Below, one piece after another: positions 15,400 through 24,890 of a DNA stretch of 64,000 nucleotides. This DNA is from JALZVT01 sp964634815 (lineage in GTDB: Bacteria > Pseudomonadota > Gammaproteobacteria > Pseudomonadales > Azotimanducaceae). The notes under the pieces are model-generated. The model saw only the letters and a list, made by a program, of their open reading frames with translations, searched no databases and was not told where the DNA came from. The stretch lies in the NCBI GenBank assembly GCA_964634815.1, contig CAZWMD010000007.1, positions 1 through 64,000 of the forward strand, written 5' to 3'. Position 1 is the stretch's first letter. Each line of letters opens with the position of its first letter. The position numbers and the translations under genes were made by a program.

Positions 15400-17031
15400 C
15401 TACCTGGCCTGCTCAGACTGCCTTATTGCAGCCTCAATAAACCCCTTGAACAACGGATGACTCTTCAGCGGAGAGGACGTGAACTCAGGATGGAACTGGC
15501 AGGCGACAAACCACGGGTGGTCTTCGATCTCGATCATTTCGACAAGGGTTCCATCCACCGACCGGCCAGCCACCTTGAGTCCCAGCTGCTCAAGCCGGGG
15601 AATGTAATCATTATTGACCTCGTAGCGGTGTCGATGTCGCTCATCAACCGAGTCATCACTGTAGAGCTTAGCCGCCAGGGAACTCGCCTCCAGCAGGCAG
15701 GTTTGGGCACCCAGGCGCATCGTACCGCCATAATCATCATCGCTGGTCCGCGTTTCGACCTGACCTTCCCGATCAGTCCATTCTGTCACCAACCCAATCA
15801 CCGGATTGTCTGTATCCGCATCAACTTCGGTTGAGTTGGCATCGCCAATGCCGCCCACATTGCGGGCAAATTCGACCAGCGCCGCATGCAAGCCATAGCA
15901 AATGCCCAGATAGGGCAGTTTGTTTTCCCGGGCATACTGCACGGCCCGGATCTTGCCCTCAAAACCACGCTCACCAAATCCACCGGGTACCAAAATGGCA
16001 CTGGAATCCCGCAGCAGATCAGCGCCCTCGTTAAGCAGACTCTGGGCATCGATATAGTTGATGTGCACCTTGGTGCGGGTGTGAATGCCAGCGTGAATGA
16101 TCGCCTCAACCAGAGACTTGTAGGCATCAAGCAAATCCAGGTACTTACCCACAATCGCGATACGAACTTCCCGTTCGGGATTGAGTTGCGCATCTACCAC
16201 AGCCTGCCAGGCGGACAGATCTGCCGGATCCGCGGCCAGTTTCAGCCGCTCCACCACAAAATCTCCGACACCCTGGGCATCGAGCACACCAGGGATCTGG
16301 TAGATGGTCTGGGCATCCAGCAAAGGCACCACGGCACGCTCTTCAACCGAGGTAAAGAGCGCAATCTTGCGTCGCTCTGAGGCGGGAATCTGCACTTCCG
16401 AACGGCATACCAGCAGATCTGGCTGGAGGCCAATGGATCGGAGCTCCTTAACGGAGTGCTGGGTCGGTTTGGTCTTGATCTCTCCGGCTGAAGAAATATA
16501 CGGCACCAGCGTGAGATGAATGAACATTGTCCGGTCGGCCCCAAGATCGAGCCGTATCTGACGAATGGTCTCGAGAAAGGGCTGGCTCTCGATATCACCT
16601 ACCGTGCCACCAATCTCAACGATAACAACATCCCATCCTTCGCCAACCCGAAGTATGCGTCGCTTAATCTCGTCGGTGACGTGCGGGATGACCTGCACGG
16701 TGCCCCCCAGATAATCGCCGCGGCGTTCTTTCCTGATGACCTCGGCGTAGACCGCGCCGGTTGTGAAATTGTTGTCCCGGGTCATCGTATTGCCCGAGAA
16801 ACGTTCGTAGTTGCCCAGATCCAGGTCGGTTTCGGCACCGTCGGCCGTCACAAACACCTCACCGTGCTGGAACGGACTCATCGTCCCCGGATCCACATTA
16901 ATGTAAGGATCCATTTTGAGGATATTTACTTTCAGGTTGCGGCTGTTGAGTAACGCCGCCAAAGAGGAAGTTAAGACCCCTTTGCCAAGCGAAGAAACTA
17001 CACCGCCAGTCACAAAAATATAGCGCGTCAT
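15400..17031 (-). CDS. pyrG: CTP synthase
   Basis: It aminates UTP to CTP using glutamine. The start is placed at the ATG giving MTRYIFVTGGVVSSLGKG, the invariant N-terminus; 120 codons of open frame upstream are not conserved. The product is 543 residues, with the amidoligase domain (1-270; DPYINVDPGTMSPFQHGEVF) and a class I glutamine amidotransferase domain (about 290-540; PGGFGERGFEG, nucleophile Cys in LGICYGLHAA, CQFHPEFTSSP). No clear Shine-Dalgarno precedes the start. Confidence 0.96.
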   Translation of the reverse strand: MTRYIFVTGGVVSSLGKGVLTSSLAALLNSRNLKVNILKMDPYINVDPGTMSPFQHGEVFVTADGAETDLDLGNYERFSGNTMTRDNNFTTGAVYAEVIRKERRGDYLGGTVQVIPHVTDEIKRRILRVGEGWDVVIVEIGGTVGDIESQPFLETIRQIRLDLGADRTMFIHLTLVPYISSAGEIKTKPTQHSVKELRSIGLQPDLLVCRSEVQIPASERRKIALFTSVEERAVVPLLDAQTIYQIPGVLDAQGVGDFVVERLKLAADPADLSAWQAVVDAQLNPEREVRIAIVGKYLDLLDAYKSLVEAIIHAGIHTRTKVHINYIDAQSLLNEGADLLRDSSAILVPGGFGERGFEGKIRAVQYARENKLPYLGICYGLHAALVEFARNVGGIGDANSTEVDADTDNPVIGLVTEWTDREGQVETRTSDDDYGGTMRLGAQTCLLEASSLAAKLYSDDSVDERHRHRYEVNNDYIPRLEQLGLKVAGRSVDGTLVEMIEIEDHPWFVACQFHPEFTSSPLKSHPLFKGFIEAAIRQSEQAR

Positions 17032-17194
17032 GGAGAGGGGAATTGCCACCTTGTGCCGAAACAACGACGAAAAATACTGCGAGCTTGTTGCAGCACTGAG
17101 GTGGAATGGGGGCCACACGCAAGCAGAACAAGATGGGAGGGCACGATAACAAAAGCCCCAACCAGGCTCAATCGGGAGCGGTAAAACAACCCGC

Positions 17195-18514
17195 CTATTT
17201 TTTCTGAAACCAGACCTTGAGTCCCTCGGAGGGCCTTTTAACGCCCTCAGACTCTGTTGCGCCATACACAGCCATCCCCAAGAGCCGCGAAGGCTCTTCA
17301 GATGAAAGCAGCAAGGGATAGGAATCTCGTGCCCAGCGTGGGACCCCATGAGCACGCAATAGCTCGCGAACTTTCTGGCGTCGACCACCAAACACCAGCT
17401 GTCGCGGCGCTACCAGAGCCGTTGCGGTGGAAAGCAGCAGTTTCAGTCCTGGCTCACCGGAAATGCGCAAACTGCCCTGTTCAAGCTGGACCTGCCCCCT
17501 CCCCCGATCATCAAGCCTCAGGTGTTTGGGCGCCAAAGTCTTCGGCTCGCGCCACAGAATCAGCGCCGAGTCAGCGGCCCAAAGCCCAAGCCCGGACGCA
17601 AGAGCCACGCCGTTGCGATTCGATGATCCGGGGGCGCTGGACAGTTGGCGCTGCAAACTCGCCAGGGCTGATCTAACCTGGCTCTCGGCGATGCCGGGTA
17701 CGATCCTTTGCAACAGGGCCTGAACGGCGGCTGGATTCTCCAGTGCGGTGAGCGGCAACTGCAGCAGTTCGCCGGTGGCTGTGGGCTGAGGGGGCTCAAA
17801 CCGCGCATCAAAGGCCTGCACGAGAGCCTCGGTCAGGCGACCACAACGCTCCAGCGCCCCAAGCCAACCGCCCGTAGTTTCTCGGTTGAGCACCGGCAAC
17901 AAATCATGACGCAGCCGATTACGCAGCATCGCCCGCGAAGTATTTGACGGATCTTGCACCCAGGATTGGCCCAGCCTCTCAAGAGCTACCGGCATGAGGG
18001 CCGCCGGCAAGTGCAAAAAAGGCCGTAAAAGTGTGCCGCACGCCTGCCCGCCCGGGCTTGAGCCACCAAGCGGGCGCTGGGACGGCATCGGTAACGGCAG
18101 CCGCCCCTGCAGCAAGCGCAACGCCACGGTTTCCTGTTGGTCGGTTGCGTGGTGCCCCAAAAGCAGCACATCGGTCTCTGCCACCAGTGTCTGCCAGTGG
18201 GCATAGCGCTTTTCTCTCGCCCAGGCCTCAAACCCCTGGGGATACTTTTGATCAGCGGGCGGCTCAAGCTCAGCAATATCGAGCGGCACGCCCAATGTTT
18301 GGCACACAGACTCACAATGCCTCACCCAGGTGTTGGCCTGAGGCTGAGTTCCGTGATTGATATGGCTCGCCCAAACGTCCAGTTCGGGCAATCCACGGAC
18401 CAGCGCAAGCAGCAAGGCGGTGGAGTCGGCTCCCCCGCTAAACCCAACCCAAACCCGTCGCGCATTCACCAATTGCCCGGCGTGCGCACAAACCGCTGCC
18501 TCAAGCGCCGCCAT
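17195..18514 (-). CDS. tilS: tRNA(Ile)-lysidine synthetase
   Basis: It converts C34 of the CAU-anticodon tRNA-Ile to lysidine. The 439-residue product has the N-type ATP pyrophosphatase P-loop SGGADSTALLLAL near residue 25, HINHGTQPQAN, LGHHATDQQETVALRLLQG, and a C-terminal TilS substrate-binding domain with RRQKVRELLRAHGVPRWARDSYP, written here as separate segments GGRRQKVRELLR and VPRWARD. It ends 163 bp before pyrG and begins 15 bp after the dnaE stop. accA, usually between dnaE and tilS, is not present. Confidence 0.94.
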   Translation of the reverse strand: MAALEAAVCAHAGQLVNARRVWVGFSGGADSTALLLALVRGLPELDVWASHINHGTQPQANTWVRHCESVCQTLGVPLDIAELEPPADQKYPQGFEAWAREKRYAHWQTLVAETDVLLLGHHATDQQETVALRLLQGRLPLPMPSQRPLGGSSPGGQACGTLLRPFLHLPAALMPVALERLGQSWVQDPSNTSRAMLRNRLRHDLLPVLNRETTGGWLGALERCGRLTEALVQAFDARFEPPQPTATGELLQLPLTALENPAAVQALLQRIVPGIAESQVRSALASLQRQLSSAPGSSNRNGVALASGLGLWAADSALILWREPKTLAPKHLRLDDRGRGQVQLEQGSLRISGEPGLKLLLSTATALVAPRQLVFGGRRQKVRELLRAHGVPRWARDSYPLLLSSEEPSRLLGMAVYGATESEGVKRPSEGLKVWFQKK

Positions 18515-18528
18515 CTCTGAATTCGAGT

Positions 18529-21500
18529 TCAGTAGCAGTAACTCGCGCAGTCCGCTCCCAACTCTTGCCGCAAACTGAGCAATAACTCATCAGTGGGCTT
18601 AAGAGACCACTCCTGGGGCAGCTCAACCGAGCCAGTTGCTCCCCGACAACTCCGGGTTTGTGCGCGCACTTCGCCGGCATCAACTTCAAGGTTCACTCTG
18701 ATTTGCAGCACACTACCGCCATCAACCGGCCCCGGATTGCGGTGCGGCGCGAGCAATGCCTTAAGTGCCTCAAGCTGCTGTTGGGGGTCTGCCAACGCAG
18801 TCTCGCTAAAGCGCAACTCAATACACTGTGCAAACCTCGCCCGGGCTTCATCAATAGTGAACACCTCGTTGACACGAATCTTGAGTTCACCCGAATACTC
18901 ATCCCCCTGAATGTCGCCCTGCACCACCACCAGGGCATCTTTGAATATCTTGTGCTTGTTGTTTTCAAAGACATCAGAAAACATGGATATCTCGATCCTG
19001 CCCGACTGATCATCGAGTGACGCAAACCCCATCATGCCTCCACGCCGCGACTGCATAGTACGCAGCCCGACAACCAGCCCGGCAACCAGTTGTTTGCCCC
19101 GGCCCATCGACAGATTTTTGATCCGCTGCGGCACAAAGTGCTTGAGCTCCGGCAGATAATCTTCGATCGGATGTCCGGTTAAATACAGACCCAGCGTATC
19201 CCGCTCGCCTTCCAACCGTTCGCGTTTGCTAAGCCCAGGCACAGTTGTTGTTTTGGGTGCAGGCGCCACGTCGCCAAACATATCCGTCATACCCGCATCG
19301 AGATTACGCAACACCTGATCGGCGCCCTTCACTGCCTCTGGCAGCTCGGCAAGCAGCCGGGCACGAACCTCGTCAATTGATTCGGCCTGGCCATCTGTCT
19401 GATCCTCCGCAAAACAATCCATGGCACCAGAGCGAATCAAGGCTTCCAGCACTCGCTTGTTGGCTTTCTTGCTATCCACACGACGGCAAAAATCATTGAG
19501 ATCGGCATAGTCTCCGTCGTTTGCACGCGCCTCGACAATGGCCTCAACTGGGCCTTGCCCCACCCCCTTTATCGCCCCCAGGCCATAAATAATCTGGTTA
19601 TCAACTACGGTGAACCGGTAATCACCACGGTTCACCGTTGGCGGCAGGAAACTCACTTTCATGCGCCGAACTTCGTCGATCAGCGTGACTACCTTGTCGG
19701 TATTCTGCATATCTGCAGACAGCGTTGCTGCCATGAACTCAGCCGGATGATTGGCCTTCAACCAGGCTGTTTGATACGACACCAAGGCGTAGGTAGCGGA
19801 GTGCGATTTGTTGAAGGCATAGCCCGCAAACTTCTCCATGAGATCAAAAATCTCATTGGATAGCTTCTCATCAACATTGCGCGCTGCTGTGCCTTCGAGG
19901 AACTGCAATCGAACTCGCGCCATTTCTTCGGGTTTCTTCTTGCCCATAGCACGACGCAAAAGATCTGCCTGGCCAAGCGAAAACCCGGCGAGAACCTGAG
20001 CAATCTGCATAACCTGTTCTTGATAAAGAACAACGCCATAGGTTTCCTCAAGCACTTCTTCGAGGGAGTCGTGAACATAGACAATAGGCTCACGTCGATG
20101 CTTACGATTAATGTAGTCCTGATCCGCTCCAGTCTGCATCGGTCCAGGCCGATAGATGGCAACCAGCGCAATGATGTCGTTCATGGAATCCGGCAACAGC
20201 TTGCGGATCAGATCTTTCATGCCACGTGATTCAAGCTGGAATACAGCCGTTGTTTCTGCGTTGCGCAGCAGATCAAATGTCGCACGATCGTTTAGATCAA
20301 TATCTTCTATAACCAGCCGGGGTTCGTCGGCTGGCTGCGCTGCATTCACAAACTCAACAGCCCAGTCGATCACCGTCAGGGTTTTTAGGCCAAGAAAGTC
20401 AAACTTGACCAGACCTGCGCTCTCGACATCGTCTTTATCAAACTGGCTGACCAGCCCAGAACTGCTTTCGTCGACGTAAAGCGGCGTAAAGTCGGTTAAC
20501 TCTGTGGGGGCGATAACTACCCCTCCAGCGTGTTTGCCCACGTTGCGCACAATGCCTTCGAGCTTGTAGGCCATTTCCATAATTTCGGAAACTTCATCGC
20601 TCTCAGCAATGAACTCGCGGAGCTCTTCCGACTGCTCGTGCGCTTTTGCAAGCGTCATACCCACTTCGAAGGGAATCAACTTGGAGAGCTTGTCTGCCAT
20701 TCCATAGGGTTTGCCCTGGACCCGGGCGACATCGCGCACCACGGCTTTAGCGGCCATTGTGCCGAAGGTGGCGATCTGGCTCACCGCCTCTTTGCCATAG
20801 GTATCACTGACATGAGCAATCACCCGGTCCCGACCTTCCATGCAAAAGTCGACGTCGAAGTCGGGCATGGACACACGTTCGGGATTTAAGAAACGCTCGA
20901 ACAGCAGTTTGCCGGCAATCGGGTCCAGGTCGGTAATGCCCAGTGTCCAGGCAACCAGGGACCCGGCCCCCGAACCACGCCCGGGACCCACCGGAATTTT
21001 GTTGTCTTTGGCCCAGCCGATAAACTCCATAACAATCAGGAAGTAGCCGGGAAAGCCCATCTGATTGATCACATCCAGCTCGTAGCGCATGCGCTCGGCA
21101 TATTCAGCCTGCAGCTCCTGGGTGAACTGCTGCCCGGCAGCCTCCAGTCGCGACTGCACCACCTCAAGCCGCTTATCCAGTCCGTCGCGAACGCAACGCT
21201 CGAGGAACGCTTCGAGCTCCATACCTTCAGGCACGGGGTAGTTCGGCAAATAGTATTTACCTAACTCAATCTCCAGATTGCACCGTTTGGCGATTTGCAC
21301 ACTATTGGCCAGGGCGCTTGGCAAATCTGCAAACAGCTCTGCCATCTCCGCAGAGCTGCGCAAGTATTGACCGTTGGTGTGGGTTCGCTCGCGGCGCGGG
21401 TCATTGAGGGCCTGCCCCTGCTGAATACAAACCCGGGTTTCGTGGGCCTCAAAATCTTCTTCGGCAGCAAAGCAGACCGGGTTGGTGGCCACAACTGGCA

Positions 21501-22095
21501 AGTTCAGGTCGCAGGCCAGGCTAACGGCTGCATCGATGTAGTCTTCCTCAACGCTACGGCCAATGCGCTGCAGCTCAAGATAATATCGATCGCCAAAGGC
21601 CTCAGCCCAGGCCGCAGCGTGTTCTCTTGCCAGCTCCAGATTGCCACCCAACAACGCGGCACCCACATCAGACTGGTCTGCACCCGACAGACAAATCAGC
21701 CCCTTCGCGTTGCGCAGAAGCTTTTCTCTGCTGACGATACCGCGTTCATCAGCACCAACATAAAGCTCACTAACCAGCCGCTTTAGAGTCAGATAGCCGC
21801 TGTCGTCGCAGGCAATCAGCGTCACCAGATGCACAGCATCACCCTGGCGATACCAGAATTCAGCCCCCACCAGAGGTTTCACACCGGCAGCCCGGGCCGC
21901 ACTGTAGAACTTTATGAGCCCAAAAAAATTGCCGCGATCAGTTATCGCAACGGCAGGCATTCCTGAGTTAGCCGCGAGACTCGCGAGCGCCTTCGGTTTT
22001 ATCAGTCCGTCCACCAGCGAGTATTCGGAATGGACGCGCAGGTGTACAAAGTCGACCTCAGTAGCTTGCGGGGGTTGTGATAAAGCCTCGGCCAT
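18529..22095 (-). CDS. dnaE: DNA polymerase III subunit alpha
   Basis: The catalytic subunit of the replicative polymerase, 1188 residues, a normal length. Order: N-terminal PHP domain (about 15-290; HLRVHSEYSLVDGL, TDRGNFFGLIKFY), palm with the catalytic aspartates in MPDFDVDFCMEGRDRVI and the third in FDFLGLKTLTV, fingers (GPMQTGADQDYI, YQEQVMQIAQ), a helix-hairpin-helix region, an OB-fold (about 990-1080), and a C-terminal tau-binding domain. No intein or frameshift. It follows rnhB with a 23-bp gap. Confidence 0.97.
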   Translation of the reverse strand: MAEALSQPPQATEVDFVHLRVHSEYSLVDGLIKPKALASLAANSGMPAVAITDRGNFFGLIKFYSAARAAGVKPLVGAEFWYRQGDAVHLVTLIACDDSGYLTLKRLVSELYVGADERGIVSREKLLRNAKGLICLSGADQSDVGAALLGGNLELAREHAAAWAEAFGDRYYLELQRIGRSVEEDYIDAAVSLACDLNLPVVATNPVCFAAEEDFEAHETRVCIQQGQALNDPRRERTHTNGQYLRSSAEMAELFADLPSALANSVQIAKRCNLEIELGKYYLPNYPVPEGMELEAFLERCVRDGLDKRLEVVQSRLEAAGQQFTQELQAEYAERMRYELDVINQMGFPGYFLIVMEFIGWAKDNKIPVGPGRGSGAGSLVAWTLGITDLDPIAGKLLFERFLNPERVSMPDFDVDFCMEGRDRVIAHVSDTYGKEAVSQIATFGTMAAKAVVRDVARVQGKPYGMADKLSKLIPFEVGMTLAKAHEQSEELREFIAESDEVSEIMEMAYKLEGIVRNVGKHAGGVVIAPTELTDFTPLYVDESSSGLVSQFDKDDVESAGLVKFDFLGLKTLTVIDWAVEFVNAAQPADEPRLVIEDIDLNDRATFDLLRNAETTAVFQLESRGMKDLIRKLLPDSMNDIIALVAIYRPGPMQTGADQDYINRKHRREPIVYVHDSLEEVLEETYGVVLYQEQVMQIAQVLAGFSLGQADLLRRAMGKKKPEEMARVRLQFLEGTAARNVDEKLSNEIFDLMEKFAGYAFNKSHSATYALVSYQTAWLKANHPAEFMAATLSADMQNTDKVVTLIDEVRRMKVSFLPPTVNRGDYRFTVVDNQIIYGLGAIKGVGQGPVEAIVEARANDGDYADLNDFCRRVDSKKANKRVLEALIRSGAMDCFAEDQTDGQAESIDEVRARLLAELPEAVKGADQVLRNLDAGMTDMFGDVAPAPKTTTVPGLSKRERLEGERDTLGLYLTGHPIEDYLPELKHFVPQRIKNLSMGRGKQLVAGLVVGLRTMQSRRGGMMGFASLDDQSGRIEISMFSDVFENNKHKIFKDALVVVQGDIQGDEYSGELKIRVNEVFTIDEARARFAQCIELRFSETALADPQQQLEALKALLAPHRNPGPVDGGSVLQIRVNLEVDAGEVRAQTRSCRGATGSVELPQEWSLKPTDELLLSLRQELGADCASYCY

Positions 22096-22118
22096 CGGCG
22101 CCTTTAGTCTCCTCGTTG

Positions 22119-22742
22119 CTAAGTAACCTGTTCTTGCTTCGTCGCCTGTTCTAGCGCCAGGCGGACTGGTGCAAAACTCCGACGATGCTCGGGCGTAACG
22201 CCAAGCTCCTGAAGTTTACGCCGATGCAGGGCTGTTCCGTAGCCCTTGTGCTGCTCAAAGCCATAGCCAGGCCAGGCTTCGGCCATTTCAATCATCAGCT
22301 CATCTCGAGCTACCTTGGCAATCACTGAGGCGGCACTGATACAGGCGACCCGGTCATCGCCCTTGATAATGGGTTGCGCAACACAGGCCACGTCAGGTGC
22401 ACGGTTACCATCTATCAGAGCAAGCCCAGGCACTACGTTGAGTGCTTCAACAGCACGCTGCATTGCGAGCATTGAGGCATGAAGAATATTGAGTTCGTCG
22501 ATCTCGGCAACACTCGCATGCTGGATAGACCAGGCCAGCGCATAGCGCCGCACTTCATCGGCAAGCAGGTTTCGCGATTTCTCGGAAAGTTTCTTTGAGT
22601 CTCTAAGCCCCTGAATCGGTCGCGCTGGGTCCAGAATTACCGCCGCAGCGGTTACAGGACCTGCCAACGGGCCTCGTCCCACTTCATCGACACCCGCAAC
22701 CTCATCGAGCGCTGTACACACAATCATCTCTTCATGCGGCAT
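22119..22742 (-). CDS. rnhB: ribonuclease HII
   Basis: It cleaves RNA in RNA-DNA hybrids, including single ribonucleotides. The 207-residue product has the acidic catalytic set in AGVDEVGRGPLAGPV, ALIDGNR and KVARDELM, and the family's C-terminal GYGTALH. The ATG at 22742, with GGAG eight bases upstream, overlaps the end of lpxB by 11 bp. The order lpxB-rnhB-dnaE is standard in gammaproteobacteria. Confidence 0.96.
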   Translation of the reverse strand: MPHEEMIVCTALDEVAGVDEVGRGPLAGPVTAAAVILDPARPIQGLRDSKKLSEKSRNLLADEVRRYALAWSIQHASVAEIDELNILHASMLAMQRAVEALNVVPGLALIDGNRAPDVACVAQPIIKGDDRVACISAASVIAKVARDELMIEMAEAWPGYGFEQHKGYGTALHRRKLQELGVTPEHRRSFAPVRLALEQATKQEQVT

Positions 22743-23931
22743 TTGGTCGCTCCACTAACCTAAGAATCTCTTGAGCGGCATTGGCGCTTGCACCCTGTTG
22801 TAGCTCGGAATGAATCTGCAAAAAACGCGCCTTCAGGGGTTGTTGATTGGCCTCATCCAGTTGCTCTAAAAGGGCGCGCGCAAGGGCCTCGGGCTGCATC
22901 TGCTCCTGAAGCAGCTCAGGAACCAATTCTTCTCCGGCGAGTATATTTGGCAAGGCGACAAACTCGGTGCGCAACAAAGGGCGCACAATACGATAGGTCA
23001 AGGCCGGCAATCGATAAGCCACAACCATTGGAATACCAAGCAGCATGGCCTCAAGCGTACTGGTACCGGATTTGATCAGTGCCGCATCGCTGGCCGCCAA
23101 CAGTTCCCGGGATTTGTCGTAAACCGGTGTCGCGAGCAGTTCCGCAAAGCCGGGTTGATCCAATTCATTGCGGATCCGTGTTTCGATTGCAGGGGTGGCA
23201 CAGGGCAGCAGAAACTTCACCGCAGGCAGCTGTTGCTTCAAGAGTTGCGCCGTTCGCAGAAACGGCACCAGCATCGAATTGATTTCACTCATACGGCTGC
23301 CCGGCATGAGCGTGATTACGATCTCGTCGGGCAACAGTCCAAGACTTTCCCGGGCCTCCTGGCGTGCCGAGCGTGGAGCTTGAGACTCAAGCGAACTGGC
23401 GTTTTCCAGGGTCGGTTCGTCACTCCGTTGAATCTGGTCGGCAAGCGGATGACCGACATAGACGACTCGAATTGGCTGTCCGGCGTACATCGCAGGCTCA
23501 AAGGGAAACAGAGTAAGCAGTACGTCGGCCGCTCGGGCTACTCGCCGGGTTCTACCTCTGCGCCAGGCGTACACCGAGGGGGACACATAGTGGACCACCG
23601 CGATGCCGCGACGCCGCAGACGGCGCTCCAACAACAGATTGAACACGTTGAAATCTATACCAACAAACACATCAACCTGGGCATCGAGTATCTGTTGTTC
23701 AACCTGTTTCAAGGTATCCCAAAGAAATGGCAGCCGCCGCAGCGGTTCTCGAAAACCGTGCATCGACAGCGCATCGAGCGGCACCAGCGACTCCAGACCT
23801 TCCGCCACCAGTTCGGGACCGCCAATACCCACGCTTGTAATGGGCGTTGAGCGCTTCAGGGCACGGAAGAGATCACCGCCCAGCCGATCGCCTGAGGGCT
23901 CACCGGCGACAATGCCAATTTTCAGTGTCAC
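22732..23931 (-). CDS. lpxB: lipid-A-disaccharide synthase
   Basis: It condenses UDP-2,3-diacylglucosamine with 2,3-diacylglucosamine-1-phosphate to form the lipid A disaccharide at the inner membrane. The start is the GTG giving (V)TLKIGIVAGEPSGDRLGGD; the open frame 115 codons further up is the out-of-frame shadow of the lpxA-like gene. The 399-residue product has FNVFNLLLERRLRRRGI (catalytic region), HYVSPSVYAWR, VYVGHPLAD, LMPGSRMSEI and KSGTSTLEAMLLGIPMVV. GTG lies 20 bp after the lpxA-like stop. Confidence 0.95.
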   Translation of the reverse strand: MTLKIGIVAGEPSGDRLGGDLFRALKRSTPITSVGIGGPELVAEGLESLVPLDALSMHGFREPLRRLPFLWDTLKQVEQQILDAQVDVFVGIDFNVFNLLLERRLRRRGIAVVHYVSPSVYAWRRGRTRRVARAADVLLTLFPFEPAMYAGQPIRVVYVGHPLADQIQRSDEPTLENASSLESQAPRSARQEARESLGLLPDEIVITLMPGSRMSEINSMLVPFLRTAQLLKQQLPAVKFLLPCATPAIETRIRNELDQPGFAELLATPVYDKSRELLAASDAALIKSGTSTLEAMLLGIPMVVAYRLPALTYRIVRPLLRTEFVALPNILAGEELVPELLQEQMQPEALARALLEQLDEANQQPLKARFLQIHSELQQGASANAAQEILRLVERPNAA

Positions 23932-23951
23932 CCGTCGCTCACCCGCCGTCG

Positions 23952-24341
23952 TCAGGTGGATTGTTGGAGGGATTGGGCAGGGTTGCCAGCAACGGTATCT
24001 CCAGAAGCTACCGATGTGAGAACCCGCGACATGGCGCAAACGGTACAGTCGCTGCCGAGCGTCAAGGGCCTGGATGCGTGCTGCCCGGTCTCGAGATCGG
24101 CCCCAAGTTCGGCCCCAAGTTCGGCAAAAGTCCCCGGTGCTAGCGGGTGATCTCCAATCACCACCATTGGGCCAATTTGGCTGCCTGCCCCAATGTGCGT
24201 ACCCGCCTGGACCACAACCTGGCTTGCAAGTGCGGCGCCATTGCCAATGACCACCGCTTCGCCAATCACAGTCCACGCCCCAATATGGACATCAGTACCA
24301 AGCTCCGCTGAGGGATGAATGATGGCGCGGGGGTCAATCAA
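23952..24341 (-). CDS. short LpxA-like hexapeptide protein in the lpxA position (lacks the catalytic region)
   Basis: This occupies the slot of lpxA (UDP-GlcNAc 3-O-acyltransferase) between fabZ and lpxB but is only 129 residues, about half the usual ~260. Residues 1-65 match the LpxA N-terminus (MIDPRAIIHPSAELG and left-handed-helix hexapeptides). It then diverges through an AELGAELGA stretch made by a 12-bp duplication, and ends with a coil typical of small acyltransferases (GDTVAGNPA). The region that carries LpxA's catalytic His (HIAHD context), the acyl ruler and the C-terminal helical domain is missing. UUG start with no clear Shine-Dalgarno. Only about 420 bp separate fabZ and lpxB, so no full lpxA fits. 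It may be a remnant or a repurposed protein; I assign no activity. Confidence 0.6.
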   Translation of the reverse strand: MIDPRAIIHPSAELGTDVHIGAWTVIGEAVVIGNGAALASQVVVQAGTHIGAGSQIGPMVVIGDHPLAPGTFAELGAELGADLETGQHASRPLTLGSDCTVCAMSRVLTSVASGDTVAGNPAQSLQQST

Positions 24342-24354
24342 AGGCAGAGGTCCG

Positions 24355-24780
24355 TTAAACCTCGTCCTGCATCATCACCATACAGGTGATGTCTGCTGAA
24401 CAGGCCAGTTCATCCGCCACATGAGCCTCGCAATGAAATTTCATCACGCCACGACGATCTGCTTTGAATTCGCTGCGCATCAACAATTGATCACCAGGAA
24501 CGACCGGTCGCTTGAATCGCGCTTTGTCTGTACCCGCGAGGTAACACAGCACACCATCTGAGTGCCGCTTGTTTTTTGATTTAAACGCGAGAATGCCTGA
24601 AAGCTGAGCCATCGCCTCGATGATAAGCACGCCCGGCATGATAGGTCGACCAGGGAAATGCCCCGTAAAAAAGTCTTCATTAATAGAGACATTCTTGTAG
24701 CCAACAATGAAGTCATCATTGACGACCTCAGTGACGCGGTCTACCAGCAGAAAAGGGTATCTGTGCGGCAAATACTCCAT
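24355..24780 (-). CDS. fabZ: 3-hydroxyacyl-ACP dehydratase FabZ
   Basis: It dehydrates 3-hydroxyacyl-ACP in fatty acid synthesis and competes with LpxA for 3-hydroxymyristoyl-ACP. The first ATG gives 141 residues beginning MEYLPHRYPFLLVDRV, with the hot-dog fold active-site His in GHFPGRPIMPG and Glu in IIEAMAQLSG. Conserved N-terminal residues (ITIEDI) lie in frame upstream of this ATG. No ATG, GTG or TTG occurs between them and an in-frame stop. An AAGGGG eight bases before an ATC at 24798 suggests initiation there, six codons earlier. Coordinates here are the conservative version. Confidence 0.92.
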   Translation of the reverse strand: MEYLPHRYPFLLVDRVTEVVNDDFIVGYKNVSINEDFFTGHFPGRPIMPGVLIIEAMAQLSGILAFKSKNKRHSDGVLCYLAGTDKARFKRPVVPGDQLLMRSEFKADRRGVMKFHCEAHVADELACSADITCMVMMQDEV

Positions 24781-24890
24781 GATGTCTTCGATGGTGATGT
24801 CTCTTACCCCTTCTTCTCGTCTGTGTCTCTAGCTCAATATCTATAGCTGTCTGGTTTCAGGAAACTGTGTTCTGTCTTAGTCGCAGCAGA

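Noticed and set aside
17032..17391. 120-codon extension of PyrG
   Set aside because: It has no family conservation; the ATG at 17031 gives the invariant MTRYIFVTGG start.
24096..24135. Short direct repeats TTCGGCCCCAAG as a mobile-element footprint
   Set aside because: They are simple 12-bp duplications within the lpxA-like frame, without inverted ends or target duplication.
23932..24276. N-terminal extension of LpxB of 115 residues
   Set aside because: It is Trp/Arg/Gly-rich, has no similarity to LpxB, and runs out of frame through the lpxA-like gene; the GTG at 23931 gives the conserved start.
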